From Clostridia bacterium (lineage in GTDB: Bacteria; Bacillota; Clostridia; Acetivibrionales; DSM-2933): a stretch of DNA of 64,000 bases. The notes beneath the pieces are model-generated. The model worked only from the letters and a program-made list of their open reading frames with translations, ran no database searches and was not told the DNA's origin. The stretch is taken from positions 149,953 through 213,952 of the forward strand of contig JAOABQ010000045.1 of assembly GCA_026418275.1 (NCBI GenBank), written 5' to 3'. Positions 44,978-53,705 of this stretch are shown piece after piece; position 1 is the first letter of the stretch, and every line of letters begins with the position of its first letter. The position numbers were made by a program, and so were the translations under genes.

Positions 44978-45446
44978 AAGGTTTGATTTTATTATTCACT
45001 GGCTTTGGACAATTGTATTTGCATTATTAGCTCTCAGCGGACTTGCAATGACAGGTGCAAAATATGGATGGATACTCAATTTTGATATTGCATCTGCCGA
45101 TTATGTTCACCGGGTGCTGGCTGCAATCTACGTGCTGCTTACATTCATAACCATTGCCATTGAAGTGGTTCGTTGTATAAAGAGTGATGATAAGAAGCTT
45201 GTCTGGTTTGTGATTGGGAAGAGCGGTTATCAGCTTTTTACCTTTATAACTACACTCATTTTTATTATTACAGGTGTCATTATATGGGTCTGCATGGACT
45301 CCAACATGGCGGCAGTTTCTTTTGCTCTATTTATCCATGAAAAGCTGACTTACATTGTAATTGCCAGCGTTATCTGGCATATCTATGTGAAGTGTCATGC
45401 GCTTCTTTGGCCTAAAAAGCCCGATGCGAAAAAGAACGCTGCCTAA
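44925..45446 (+). CDS. Cytochrome b561/FdhI-like four-helix membrane protein (operon 1)
   Basis: 173 residues, GTG start with GGGAG upstream. Four transmembrane helices with His residues conserved in the paralogue at 54916: RFDFIIHWLW in helix 1, DYVHRVLAA in helix 2, LFIHEKLTY and IWHIYVKCHALLW in helices 3-4. The layout matches DUF4405/formate-dehydrogenase-gamma-type b cytochromes, where such His bind one or two haems and exchange electrons with quinol. The N terminus has a 14-residue repeat-derived extension (GSMAGSSAKRKDQ) absent from the paralogue. Haem binding is inferred, not shown. Confidence 0.8.
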   Translation: MNNAGSMAGSSAKRKDQLRFDFIIHWLWTIVFALLALSGLAMTGAKYGWILNFDIASADYVHRVLAAIYVLLTFITIAIEVVRCIKSDDKKLVWFVIGKSGYQLFTFITTLIFIITGVIIWVCMDSNMAAVSFALFIHEKLTYIVIASVIWHIYVKCHALLWPKKPDAKKNAA

Positions 45447-45491
45447 GTGGAGGATTAAAGCAGGATATTATGGAGTTCGGAGGTTTTTATT

Positions 45492-45800
45492 ATGATGCAA
45501 AAGCCATGGTTTAAGGTGGTTATATGGATTTTGGCAACTTCTTTTTTCTTTATGGCCTCATCCATCTTAATATCCTATCTGAGTCCGGGACCGACAGAGG
45601 CGCAGTCCATGCAGTTTATGCAGGGAATGATGGGGGCAATGCATAATTCCCTCATGGTTTTTTCCATGTCCATAGAAGAGGATTTTGACTTGAAACGGCT
45701 TATCGTCAACGTGTCAGCAATTACCATTCCCCTGATCTTTATTGGTATTATTCTAGGAGTATATATCCGATTTTTAAGGGGGAAGCGAAATGCCGGGTAA
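45492..45800 (+). CDS. Small two-helix membrane protein with Met-rich outer loop (operon 1, 102 aa)
   Basis: TCGGAGG lies 9 bp before the ATG. Helix 1 (VVIWILATSFFFMASSILISY), then a loop SPGPTEAQSMQFMQGMMGAM followed by HNSLM, then helix 2 (ITIPLIFIGIILGVYI). The paralogue at 55489 has the same length and the same loop pattern (GPTESEAMNFMMGMM). Met clusters in an outer loop are typical of Cu(I)/Ag(I) coordination. No named family known to me. It overlaps the next gene by 11 bp. Confidence 0.8.
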   Translation: MMQKPWFKVVIWILATSFFFMASSILISYLSPGPTEAQSMQFMQGMMGAMHNSLMVFSMSIEEDFDLKRLIVNVSAITIPLIFIGIILGVYIRFLRGKRNAG

Positions 45801-46197
45801 AAAAAAGCTTCATTTTTGGCAGTTAGCGATTATTTTCGGAGCAATAACCATTTTGGGATTGGCGGCCGCTTATGGATACGGAGCCAGGGATCAAGCAGGC
45901 ATGATGAGTCAGAGTATGGGTAATATGATGGGCTCCATGCATTTAAAAAATATTACCCTTGGTGATTTGCTAAGACGTGAGGAGCAGATGGAGATGATGC
46001 AAGGCCAAAACCAAAATCCGAATCAGGCTGCAGGTCAGGCAGCACAGCAAAGGGGAACGGCCAGCCACAGCGGCCACCACGGCGGGAGCGGCAGCTTTTT
46101 AAAAACAGCCCACTACCTAACAACCGGAACCATCATCATATTGCTTCCTTTTATCGTTGCAGGCACCATATTTCTTGCAATTATATGGTTAAAATAG
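45790..46197 (+). CDS. Small membrane protein with Met/His-rich loop (operon 1, 135 aa)
   Basis: Two transmembrane helices (LAIIFGAITILGLAAAYGYG and TTGTIIILLPFIVAGTIFLAI) flank an outer loop of about 80 residues. The loop has MMSQSMGNMMGSMHLKNITL and a His-rich patch (SHSGHHGG). The paralogue at 55790 keeps SMGNMM-x2-MH and the LPFI-x2-G second helix. Overlap with the upstream gene implies coupled translation. Confidence 0.8.
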   Translation: MPGKKKLHFWQLAIIFGAITILGLAAAYGYGARDQAGMMSQSMGNMMGSMHLKNITLGDLLRREEQMEMMQGQNQNPNQAAGQAAQQRGTASHSGHHGGSGSFLKTAHYLTTGTIIILLPFIVAGTIFLAIIWLK

Positions 46198-46210
46198 GAA
46201 GGTGGCTTAA

Positions 46211-46861
46211 GTGAGTTTACTTGGAAATGTAGGTTCTTTATATATGCTCATATTGATCTTACTATTGATAGTAGGGTTAGGACTTGTAGGAAAGGGGTTG
46301 TTTAACTATGTTACGACCCCAAATCGAAAAGGGTTAACACAAAATTACGGTAAGCATTCAGGAAATGGAGGTTTTAATATGCAAAACAACGGATGGCTTA
46401 GACTTGCGGTATTTTCTCTGGTAGGTGTCATAATTGCGGCAGTGATACTTAGTTTTATAAATCCCGGCAATAATATGGCAGGTCATGGCAGCATGCAAAT
46501 GCAGCCGGGAATGACCATGCAAAGCAATATGGGTGGAATGGGAATGATGAACATGAGTGCACCCATGGGTACGGATACAAACACTGTGATTATGCACCGC
46601 TTAAACCAAATGCAAATGCAGATCAATCAGATGCAGCAAATGATGATGAATAATATGGGAGGCATGCAAATGCAGTCCATGCCACAAGGTGGAATGGGCG
46701 GCATGGGTGGAATGGGTATGATGAATATGATGCCTATGGGTAACACGGGCAGTGGCGGAATGGGCATGATGAACATGATGCCTATGGGAGGTATGGGCGG
46801 TATGTCCGGCAGCTCCGGTTCCTCCGGCGGAATGAGCGGAGGCGGTATGGGAATGATGTAA
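46211..46861 (+). CDS. Met/Gly-rich membrane protein with internal translation start (operon 1, 216 aa)
   Basis: GTG start at 46211 after AAGGTGG. Helix 1 (YMLILILLLIVGLGLVG) is followed by a basic loop, then a second segment starting MQNNGWLRLAVFSLVGVIIA and a ~130-residue outer tail with more than 40 Met in MGGMGMMNM- and NQMQMQINQMQ-like runs. An in-frame ATG at 46379 has its own GGAGG 7 bp upstream. The product from there (160 residues) matches the layout of the stand-alone protein at 47549. The same arrangement exists in the second operon. Probable Cu(I)-binding surface protein. Confidence 0.85.
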   Translation: MSLLGNVGSLYMLILILLLIVGLGLVGKGLFNYVTTPNRKGLTQNYGKHSGNGGFNMQNNGWLRLAVFSLVGVIIAAVILSFINPGNNMAGHGSMQMQPGMTMQSNMGGMGMMNMSAPMGTDTNTVIMHRLNQMQMQINQMQQMMMNNMGGMQMQSMPQGGMGGMGGMGMMNMMPMGNTGSGGMGMMNMMPMGGMGGMSGSSGSSGGMSGGGMGMM

Positions 46862-46880
46862 AATAGGATGTATAAATTAT

Positions 46881-46914
46881 AGATGGCTGTCTTTATAGGC
46901 AGCCATCTATTTTT
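46881..46914 (+). terminator. Terminator of copper operon 1
   Basis: AGATGGCTG pairs with CAGCCATCT (one-base slip) around TCTTTATAGG, then ATTTTTA. Confidence 0.85.
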
Positions 46915-47016
46915 ATAGTACAACCACAAATAGATGGTTGCATAATATTATTATATGATACCCGTTAAATAGGTTTAGCATTATTAAATATATTTATGAA
47001 TCTTATTGAATCTTTC

Positions 47017-47049
47017 TTCATAAAAACTCCATAACTTCTTGATAAACTA
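47017..47049 (+). promoter_or_regulatory. Shared-motif promoter P1 (upstream of the zinc-ribbon membrane protein)
   Basis: CTTCAT (47017-47022) and CTCCAT (47028-47033) lie 11 bp apart; the -10-like TAAACT (47044-47049) starts exactly 11 bp after the second CA. The same spacing occurs at 47950, 53559 and 62598. Confidence 0.7.
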
Positions 47050-47104
47050 AAATCGCAAATAAAAGTAAATGAATTACTCATTATTAAGCAAAGGAGGTGA
47101 AGTC

Positions 47105-47533
47105 ATGAGTCACTCAAACGGAAATTCTATTTTGAAACTGCTGGGCACTCTATTGGTTGGTATCTTTGGTCTATGGCTCATTTTTACGCTTATTTTCAGA
47201 TCAGGATTGGGGATGGGCAGAGGTTATGGAGGTAGTCATATGGTTATGGGTACAGAGGCAGGCTTTGGCGCAGCAGGCACAGTTTCCTTACTTCTTCTGT
47301 TGGCGATTAAAGTTTTATTTTTACTCTTTCTTGTAGGTCTTGTTGTCGGTATCGCAGTGGCTGTAAAAAAATATGTATTTACTGATGAGGATATCCAAAA
47401 GATAAAGGGAACACTTACCGGGAAGAAAATGGTTGACATTAAGGAAACTTGTACAAGGTGCGGCAAAGAATTAAATGATGCATGGAAGGTTTGTCCTTTC
47501 TGTGGAAGTGAAAAGGAAACAGTAAATACATAA
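47105..47533 (+). CDS. Membrane protein with C-terminal zinc ribbon
   Basis: 142 residues. The ATG at 47105 is chosen over 47069 because AAAGGAGGTGA lies 5 bp before it. Two hydrophobic helices (LLGTLLVGIFGLWLIFTLIF and LLLLLAIKVLFLLFLVGLVV) with a Gly/Met loop (GMGRGYGGSHMVMG), then a cytosolic CTRCGKELNDAWKVCPFCGSE zinc ribbon. The first half resembles one half of the 271-residue protein of operon 1. Co-transcribed with the Met-rich gene 15 bp downstream under promoter P1. Confidence 0.8.
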   Translation: MSHSNGNSILKLLGTLLVGIFGLWLIFTLIFRSGLGMGRGYGGSHMVMGTEAGFGAAGTVSLLLLLAIKVLFLLFLVGLVVGIAVAVKKYVFTDEDIQKIKGTLTGKKMVDIKETCTRCGKELNDAWKVCPFCGSEKETVNT

Positions 47534-47548
47534 AAGGAGGGCAGTGAC

Positions 47549-47866
47549 ATGACAAATAGCGGGATTCTAAATAATGCTTGGTTCAAATTGGCATTGGTTT
47601 CTCTTGTTGGTATTGTATTGATTTTTGCAGTTCTATGGGGAATCAATACGTTGAACGGTTACCATGGGTATGGGTACATGAATATGGGGAATGGATACCA
47701 CAACCAGATGAACGGTATGCCAATGCAGGGCGGTATGAATATGAACGGAAATATGCAAAGCGGTATGGGAATGAATGGAATGCAGGGCAGCATGAATATG
47801 GGTGGTATGAACATGGGTGGCATGCAAGGTGGAATGGGCATGATGGGCGGCATGGGAATGCATTAA
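47549..47866 (+). CDS. Met/Gly-rich single-pass membrane protein (105 aa)
   Basis: AAAGGAGG lies 11 bp before the ATG. MTNSGILNNAWFKLALVSLVG leads into one transmembrane helix, and the remaining ~70 residues are an outer tail of Met, Gly and Asn with MNGMQGSMNMGGMNMGGMQ-type runs. It is the free-standing version of the second half of the proteins at 46211 and 56162. Likely Cu(I)-binding; low complexity prevents finer assignment. Confidence 0.8.
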   Translation: MTNSGILNNAWFKLALVSLVGIVLIFAVLWGINTLNGYHGYGYMNMGNGYHNQMNGMPMQGGMNMNGNMQSGMGMNGMQGSMNMGGMNMGGMQGGMGMMGGMGMH

Positions 47867-47879
47867 AATGTTAAATTAA

Positions 47880-47919
47880 AAAACAAACCTACCGGGAAAC
47901 TGGTAGGTTTGTTTTTTTA
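47880..47919 (+). terminator. Strong terminator
   Basis: AAACAAACCTACC and GGTAGGTTTGTTT form a perfect stem around GGGAAACT, followed by T-rich sequence. Confidence 0.93.
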
Positions 47920-47949
47920 GAAGCAATTTTTTTATTTTAAAAATATTTC

Positions 47950-47982
47950 CTCCATAAAATCTTCATATTTACCTGTTACAAT
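47950..47982 (+). promoter_or_regulatory. Shared-motif promoter P2 (HMA-TauE-cupredoxin gene and copA)
   Basis: CTCCAT (47950-47955) and CTTCAT (47961-47966), 11 bp apart, then 11 bp from the second CA to TACAAT (47977-47982). The start codon follows 33 bp later. Confidence 0.75.
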
Positions 47983-48014
47983 AATACCATGTTTTAATTT
48001 AAGGAGGGGGTCTT

Positions 48015-49904
48015 ATGGCAGAAAAACAGGTGCAAAAAATCCTTCACATTGAAGGTATGACTTGTACAAGCTGTGAAATGAGAATAGAAAACGTATTAAG
48101 TAAGCTGGATGGAATGACCGAGGTAAAGGCCTCCTACAGCAGTTCCAATGTTTATGTTACTTATGCCGTGGATAAGCTTGGCCTTGATGAAATTATAAAG
48201 ACCATTGAGAAGCTTGATTATAAAGTGACAAGCAGCGCTTCAAATTCCGGACCGGAATATTTAAAAAAGGATAGCAACGCATTCCCTTACGGCAGAGAAA
48301 ACAAAATGAGTCCGGGACAGGTTGTTGGCGTTGGAGTGATACTTTTTGCCTTATACCTTATTATCAACAATACCATCGGATTTAATTTTATTCCCCAGGT
48401 TGACCAATCAATGGGATATGGTATTCTATTTATTGTAGGTCTTCTTACCTCATTACACTGTATTGCCATGTGCGGTGGAATCAACTTATCCGTTTGTGTG
48501 CACTATAAAGTTGAAGAGATTGGAACGAAGTTTTCCAAATTAAAACCGAGTGCAATGTATAATTTGGGCAGAGTAGTATCGTATACCGTTGTAGGCGGAA
48601 TTGCAGGAGCCTTAGGTTCGGTGGTTAGCTTTTCCGGTACGGCCAAAGGTATTATTGCCATCGTTTCAGGTATTTTTATGGTGATTATGGGGCTAAACAT
48701 GTTAAATATTTTTCCATGGCTAAGAAAGTTAAATCCCAGAATGCCCAAAATATTTGGAAATAAAATTCATGGAAATAATAAAAAGAAGGGACCTCTCGTT
48801 GTTGGATTATTAAATGGATTTATGCCCTGTGGACCCTTGCAGGCTATGCAGCTTTATGCTTTAGGAACAGGAAGCTTCGCTGCCGGCGCACTCTCCATGT
48901 TTTTATTCAGTGCAGGGACGGTGCCGCTCATGTTTGGTTTTGGTGCGGTCAGTTCTTTTTTGAGCGGAAAGTTTACCCGTAAAATGCTGAAGGCAAGTGC
49001 GGTATTGGTTATAATACTCGGAGTCATTATGCTCAATAGAGGCCTTAATCTTTCAGGCTATAATATGGCTCTTGCATTAAGCAGCTCAGGGGGAAGCGGA
49101 AATATTGCAAAAATTGAAGAGGGCGTGCAGATTGTAACCACAAATCTTGAATCAGGCAGCTACCCACCCATCATTGTACAAAAGGGCATTCCGGTCAGGT
49201 GGATCATGAAGGTGGATAAAAAGAATTTGAATGGCTGCAACAACGCAATAACCTCCCAGGAATTTGGAATCGAGAACAGAAAGCTTACTGTGGGAGATAA
49301 TATCATAGAGTTTACACCCGAAAGTGAAGGCAATTTTGTATATACTTGCTGGATGGGGATGATTAGCAGCAGCATTAAGGTTGTACCCGATATTACGAAA
49401 GTTTCGGATAAGGATATTGAGGCGGAAAATGATCTGTCTGGTCAAAGGGGTGGAATCGGCGGAGGTTGTTGTAGTGCGGGTTCTAAAGCTACTAAGTTTG
49501 CAGATGGAAATATTCCGGCAGATGAGATTGCCATGGGAAAAATGAATGACGGAGTTCAATATGTCAGCTTTAATGTTAATGACTATGGATTTTCTCCGGC
49601 GGTTATAGTAATGCAAAAAGGGGTAAAAACTACTTTTATAATCAACGGGGAACAGCTAAATTACTGTAATAATCAGCTTGTTTTTCCCGAATATAATGCC
49701 AAGATGCCTTTGAAAGACGGGGAAAATAAGATTGAATTCGTTCCTGAAAGGGATTTTACTTTTTCCTGCTGGATGGGAATGCTTAATGGATATGTAAAAG
49801 TAGTGGATGATATTAATAAAGTAGATTTAGATGATATAAAAAGTGAAATAAGGGATTACAAGCCGGCAGGAGGATCTGCCGGTGGAGGGTGCTGCGGCGG
49901 CTAA
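48015..49904 (+). CDS. HMA-domain / TauE-SafE-like transporter / double cupredoxin-like fusion protein
   Basis: 629 residues, ATG after AAGGAGGGGG. An N-terminal HMA metal-binding domain (GMTCTSCEM, Cys17/Cys20) is followed by about six to seven transmembrane helices of the sulfite-exporter-TauE/DsbD-like type (LHCIAMCGGINLSVCVH; NGFMPCGPLQAMQLYALG). Two cupredoxin-like domains follow (about 375-470 and 515-610). In each, a Cys-Asn-Asn (Cys408, Cys551) and a CWMGM end (Cys445, Cys585) occupy ligand positions. Cys-Cys pairs sit in Gly-rich linkers (485/486 and 626/627). A role in moving or reducing copper across the membrane is likely. Confidence 0.9.
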   Translation: MAEKQVQKILHIEGMTCTSCEMRIENVLSKLDGMTEVKASYSSSNVYVTYAVDKLGLDEIIKTIEKLDYKVTSSASNSGPEYLKKDSNAFPYGRENKMSPGQVVGVGVILFALYLIINNTIGFNFIPQVDQSMGYGILFIVGLLTSLHCIAMCGGINLSVCVHYKVEEIGTKFSKLKPSAMYNLGRVVSYTVVGGIAGALGSVVSFSGTAKGIIAIVSGIFMVIMGLNMLNIFPWLRKLNPRMPKIFGNKIHGNNKKKGPLVVGLLNGFMPCGPLQAMQLYALGTGSFAAGALSMFLFSAGTVPLMFGFGAVSSFLSGKFTRKMLKASAVLVIILGVIMLNRGLNLSGYNMALALSSSGGSGNIAKIEEGVQIVTTNLESGSYPPIIVQKGIPVRWIMKVDKKNLNGCNNAITSQEFGIENRKLTVGDNIIEFTPESEGNFVYTCWMGMISSSIKVVPDITKVSDKDIEAENDLSGQRGGIGGGCCSAGSKATKFADGNIPADEIAMGKMNDGVQYVSFNVNDYGFSPAVIVMQKGVKTTFIINGEQLNYCNNQLVFPEYNAKMPLKDGENKIEFVPERDFTFSCWMGMLNGYVKVVDDINKVDLDDIKSEIRDYKPAGGSAGGGCCGG

Positions 49905-49958
49905 TTCCTTTAGCCGGTAAAAGCTCCCAACTTTAGAATATACGAAGGATGTGATGGA

Positions 49959-52900
49959 ATGGACAGAAAGGAATCCTATAAAATATCCGGAATGACCTGC
50001 GCGGCATGCAGCGCGAGGATAGAAAAAATATTAAACAAGCTTCCGGGTGTTATCAAAGCGAATGTGAATTTAGCCGTTGAGAAGGCTACGGTTGAATTTG
50101 ATGATACAGCAGTAGATAGCGATAAAATCAGTGATGCAGTCAAAAAGTTGGGTTATGGCATTGAGAAGGAAGTAGAAAAGGCTTATCCCAAAATAGAACT
50201 CAAAATAACCGGGATGTCCTGCGCAGCATGTTCCGCTAAAATAGAAAAAAAGCTCAATAAAACCGAAGGTGTCGTGAAGGCTGCCGTAAACCTTGCTACC
50301 GAGAAGGCAAACATTGAGTATGATCCTTCAAAAGTGAAAGTATCCGACTTGATTCATATGATAGAGTTTTTGGGTTATAATGCTGAGAAAGCACAAGAGG
50401 TGACGACCGACAAAGAAAAGGAACAGAGAGAAAAGGAAATTAAAAGGCTGCGGTTTGAACTCATTGCTTCAGCTATCTTAAGCTCACCCCTTATCATGGC
50501 TATGATACTCATGCTTGGGCATATAGACATTGGTCTGCTTCATAATGAGTACTTCCAACTTATTGTGGCAACACCGGTTCAGTTTATTATAGGCTTTAGA
50601 TTTTACAAGAATGCTTTTCACGCGTTAAAAGCAAGAAGCGCAAATATGGATGTTCTGATTGCTTTGGGTACTTCGGCTGCTTACTTTTTTAGCATTTACA
50701 ATGCCTTCTTCCAGCCTCATACGGAAGGGATGATGAAGGAGCTTTATTTTGAGGCTTCAGCAGTGATTATTACCTTGATCCTTCTGGGTAAATATCTTGA
50801 GGCGGTTGCCAAAGGGAAAACATCCGAAGCCATCAAGAAGCTCATGGGTCTTCAGGCGAAGACCGCCAGGGTCATTAGAAACGGTATCGAAGAAGATGTA
50901 TCCATTGATGAAGTGATGGTTGGAGATATTGTTGTTGTAAGACCGGGAGAGAAAGTTCCCTGTGACGGAAAGGTGCTGGAAGGTAATTCATCCATTGATG
51001 AATCTATGCTGACCGGTGAAAGTTTGCCTGTAGAAAAGAAGGTAGGCGATACGGTTATTGGTGCGACCATCAATAAATTTGGCACATTTAAATTTGAAGC
51101 CGCAAAAGTAGGAAAGGATACAGCTCTTTCCCAGATCATCAAAATGGTTGAGGATGCACAGGGATCAAAAGCTCCCATCCAAAAAATCGCCGATCAGGTA
51201 TCCGGGGTATTTGTTCCCGTTGTTGTCGGTATTGCTGTTTTAACCTTCTTAATATGGTACCTTGTTTTCGGTGACTTTACTTCGGCAATGGTGAGTGCTG
51301 TGTCGGTCCTGGTTATTGCATGCCCTTGTGCTTTGGGGCTGGCTACGCCTACCGCTATTATGGTGGGAACAGGCAAGGGTGCTGAAAACGGTATTCTCAT
51401 TAAAGGTGGAGAACACCTTGAAACGGCCTATAAGCTAAACAGTATTGTTCTCGATAAAACGGGCACCATAACCAAAGGACAGCCTGAAGTGACGGATATT
51501 GTCCAACTGGGCAGCATGAGCAAAGAGGATATTTTAAAGGCCGCTGCCATTTCTGAAAAATCCTCGGAGCACCCTTTGGGTGTTGCTATTTATGAAAAAG
51601 GTAAGAACACCTTTGGAAATCTATCGGACCCTGACCGGTTTGAAGCGATACCGGGCAGAGGTATCATGTCCGCCATTGGTGACAAGGTAATCTATATCGG
51701 CACCAGAAAGCTTATGACTGAAAAAGGATTAAACATCATAAGTATCGAAGGGATGATCGCAAAGCTTGAGGATGAGGGAAAAACTGCAATGCTTATGGCG
51801 GTGGATCATCGTATTGAAGCCATTATTGCCGTTGCGGATACGGTAAAGGAACACTCCAAGGAAGCCATTGAAGAACTGCAAAAAATGGGCATCGAAGTCT
51901 ATATGATTACGGGTGACAACCAAAGGACAGCCAATGCCATTGCGAAGCAGGTAGGAATTAAAAATGTGTTGGCTGAGGTCTTGCCGGAAAATAAAGCGGA
52001 GGAAGTGGAAAAGCTCAAGAGTCAGGGCAAAGTAGTCGGGATGGTGGGGGATGGTATTAATGATGCACCTGCGTTGGCTACAGCCGATATCGGGATGGCT
52101 ATAGGCACCGGAACGGATGTCGCTATTGAAGCTGCGGATATCACCCTGATGCGTGGAGATTTAAGGTCCATACCAACTGCAATAAGACTGTCCAAAAAGA
52201 CAATGAACAAAATAAAACAAAACCTGTTCTGGGCTTTTTTCTACAATATCATTGGGATACCCTTTGCTGCACTGGGACTTTTAAGCCCTATTATAGCCGG
52301 TGGTGCTATGGCATTTAGTTCGGTGTCTGTTGTAACGAATTCTCTGAGTCTTAAACGATTTAAAGCATATAAAGGTGAAAATATGGGTTCATCCAAAAGC
52401 GTGGATGAACCGGACCGTTCCGTCGTTGGTGGTGTACTGGCTTTCACCTTAATCCTAATGATTGTTGCAGGAGCATTATACTTGGGTTATTATTATGTTT
52501 ATAACAACCATTCAAACGGTAAAATGGCGGTTCACACAACGCCAGGTGCACAAAAAACAGCAGAGAATGGAAAAAATCAAGCACAAAACCATGAGGCTAC
52601 TCCGCCAGCCTCCAATGATGGGGAGCAAAACACACAAACCATTAAGACTCCTAGTGGTGTAGATATTGCTAGGACAAATGTTATCATTGAGAATAAGGAG
52701 ATCTTGAATAAAGCAATCAATAAGATCAATGAAGCATTGAGATTAATGACAATGGACCCTAATGCACCGAATAAGGAAAAACAGGGCAGTATGAAAGTAG
52801 AGGACATGGGTACTACCTACGATCATGATAAAATGACCGAGCTCCATGAAACCTTGTCCAAGGCAGCGGCAGGGTTGGTGATTTTAGAACGGATTGACAG

Positions 52901-53222
52901 TGAGCTTATAAAACAGGCAGGCTTGGTATCAAATCCGCAAAACCCGCTGCAGTACTACTCAAACCAGTATAATATGACCCTTTATAACAAGACTAAGCTT
53001 CAAGAAGCGATCAATCATATCAATGAAGTTAAGAATCTTGTTCATATTAACCCCTACGTATCTTCTACCGGTTATGTATATGACAAGGAGCGGATGAACC
53101 GGATCCATCAAAGCATTCAGGTTCTTGCAGAAGGAGCAGCTTGGCTTGATCAGTTAAATGATGACTTAACAAAGCAAACCATCAACCTTGCAAATACAGT
53201 ACAAGGTTATAGTCAAAAATAA
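49959..53222 (+). CDS. copA: Copper-transporting P1B-type ATPase with an extra C-terminal membrane-anchored helical-repeat domain
   Basis: 1087 residues, far longer than the usual ~750-830. Two HMA domains ([10 protein letters not shown], Cys14/17; [10 protein letters not shown], Cys88/91), eight transmembrane helices, CPC at 455-457, phosphorylation Asp499 in [12 protein letters not shown] in SSEHPLG, TGDN and [10 protein letters not shown]. The ATPase proper ends near residue 810 ([17 protein letters not shown]). Then come an extra transmembrane helix (about 825-850), a Gln/Asn/Pro linker and the same two-repeat helical domain as in 42953 and 53706, with no second anchor. It starts 55 bp after the upstream gene and precedes copZ. 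Cu(I) export is expected. Confidence 0.95.
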   Translation: MDRKESYKISGMTCAACSARIEKILNKLPGVIKANVNLAVEKATVEFDDTAVDSDKISDAVKKLGYGIEKEVEKAYPKIELKITGMSCAACSAKIEKKLNKTEGVVKAAVNLATEKANIEYDPSKVKVSDLIHMIEFLGYNAEKAQEVTTDKEKEQREKEIKRLRFELIASAILSSPLIMAMILMLGHIDIGLLHNEYFQLIVATPVQFIIGFRFYKNAFHALKARSANMDVLIALGTSAAYFFSIYNAFFQPHTEGMMKELYFEASAVIITLILLGKYLEAVAKGKTSEAIKKLMGLQAKTARVIRNGIEEDVSIDEVMVGDIVVVRPGEKVPCDGKVLEGNSSIDESMLTGESLPVEKKVGDTVIGATINKFGTFKFEAAKVGKDTALSQIIKMVEDAQGSKAPIQKIADQVSGVFVPVVVGIAVLTFLIWYLVFGDFTSAMVSAVSVLVIACPCALGLATPTAIMVGTGKGAENGILIKGGEHLETAYKLNSIVLDKTGTITKGQPEVTDIVQLGSMSKEDILKAAAISEKSSEHPLGVAIYEKGKNTFGNLSDPDRFEAIPGRGIMSAIGDKVIYIGTRKLMTEKGLNIISIEGMIAKLEDEGKTAMLMAVDHRIEAIIAVADTVKEHSKEAIEELQKMGIEVYMITGDNQRTANAIAKQVGIKNVLAEVLPENKAEEVEKLKSQGKVVGMVGDGINDAPALATADIGMAIGTGTDVAIEAADITLMRGDLRSIPTAIRLSKKTMNKIKQNLFWAFFYNIIGIPFAALGLLSPIIAGGAMAFSSVSVVTNSLSLKRFKAYKGENMGSSKSVDEPDRSVVGGVLAFTLILMIVAGALYLGYYYVYNNHSNGKMAVHTTPGAQKTAENGKNQAQNHEATPPASNDGEQNTQTIKTPSGVDIARTNVIIENKEILNKAINKINEALRLMTMDPNAPNKEKQGSMKVEDMGTTYDHDKMTELHETLSKAAAGLVILERIDSELIKQAGLVSNPQNPLQYYSNQYNMTLYNKTKLQEAINHINEVKNLVHINPYVSSTGYVYDKERMNRIHQSIQVLAEGAAWLDQLNDDLTKQTINLANTVQGYSQK

Positions 53223-53245
53223 TATAACAGCAGGAGGTTTTAATT

Positions 53246-53458
53246 ATGGCAAATGAAGTAAAAACCCTAAATGTTGAAGGAATGTCTTGCAGCCATTGTG
53301 AAAACAGTGTTAAAAAAGCTGTAGGCGCATTAGCCGGTGTCGGAAATGTAACGGTTGATTTGAAAGCCAAAAAGGTTACCGTTGAATTTGACCCGGAAAA
53401 GGTAAGTGCTGAAGCAATAAAGGATACCATAGAGGACCAAGGCTACGATGTCAAATAA
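53246..53458 (+). CDS. copZ: Copper chaperone CopZ
   Basis: A 70-residue HMA-fold protein with the Cu(I) site GMSCSHCENSVKKAV. It delivers copper to CopA, which lies 23 bp upstream. AGGAGG lies 9 bp before the ATG. Followed by a strong terminator, so P2 probably drives a TauE-copA-copZ operon. Confidence 0.96.
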   Translation: MANEVKTLNVEGMSCSHCENSVKKAVGALAGVGNVTVDLKAKKVTVEFDPEKVSAEAIKDTIEDQGYDVK

Positions 53459-53468
53459 CGATTCCTTT

Positions 53469-53504
53469 AAAAGGACAGCTCCACTTTGCGGGAGCTGTCC
53501 TTTT
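53469..53504 (+). terminator. Terminator after copZ
   Basis: AAAAGGACAGCTCC pairs with GGAGCTGTCCTTTT around a 7-8 base loop. Confidence 0.93.
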
Positions 53505-53558
53505 AAATATCTGAAATTTGTAAAAAATATGTTCTAAATTTTAGCAAAGTCAATCAAT

Positions 53559-53591
53559 CTCCATAAAATCTTCACATCTTATAGATATAAT
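53559..53591 (+). promoter_or_regulatory. Shared-motif promoter P3 (copper operon 2)
   Basis: CTCCAT (53559-53564) and CTTCAC (53570-53575), 11 bp apart, then exactly 11 bp to TATAAT (53586-53591). Leader of about 110 nt to the first gene. Confidence 0.78.
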
Positions 53592-53705
53592 TCATTATAT
53601 AAACCGTTCATTGAAGGAAAGTATGAAACTCTCTACGGGTTCATCATAGTATGACAGGACAAATCGGTTTAAAAATACTTGTTTTAACAAAGGGGTGAGT
53701 CACAA

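Noticed and set aside
46480..46860. GGCATGGGTGG-like microrepeats in the Met-rich tails considered as a CRISPR or tandem-repeat locus
   Set aside because: Irregular spacing and an intact reading frame show these are codon repeats of a low-complexity protein; there are no spacers.
46627..46929. Minus-strand open frame rich in Pro and Ile opposite the Met-rich tail gene
   Set aside because: Complement of ATG/GGC repeats gives artificial Pro/His/Ile-rich frames; no ribosome binding site. The same applies to the frames opposite 47633-47863 and 46358-46597.
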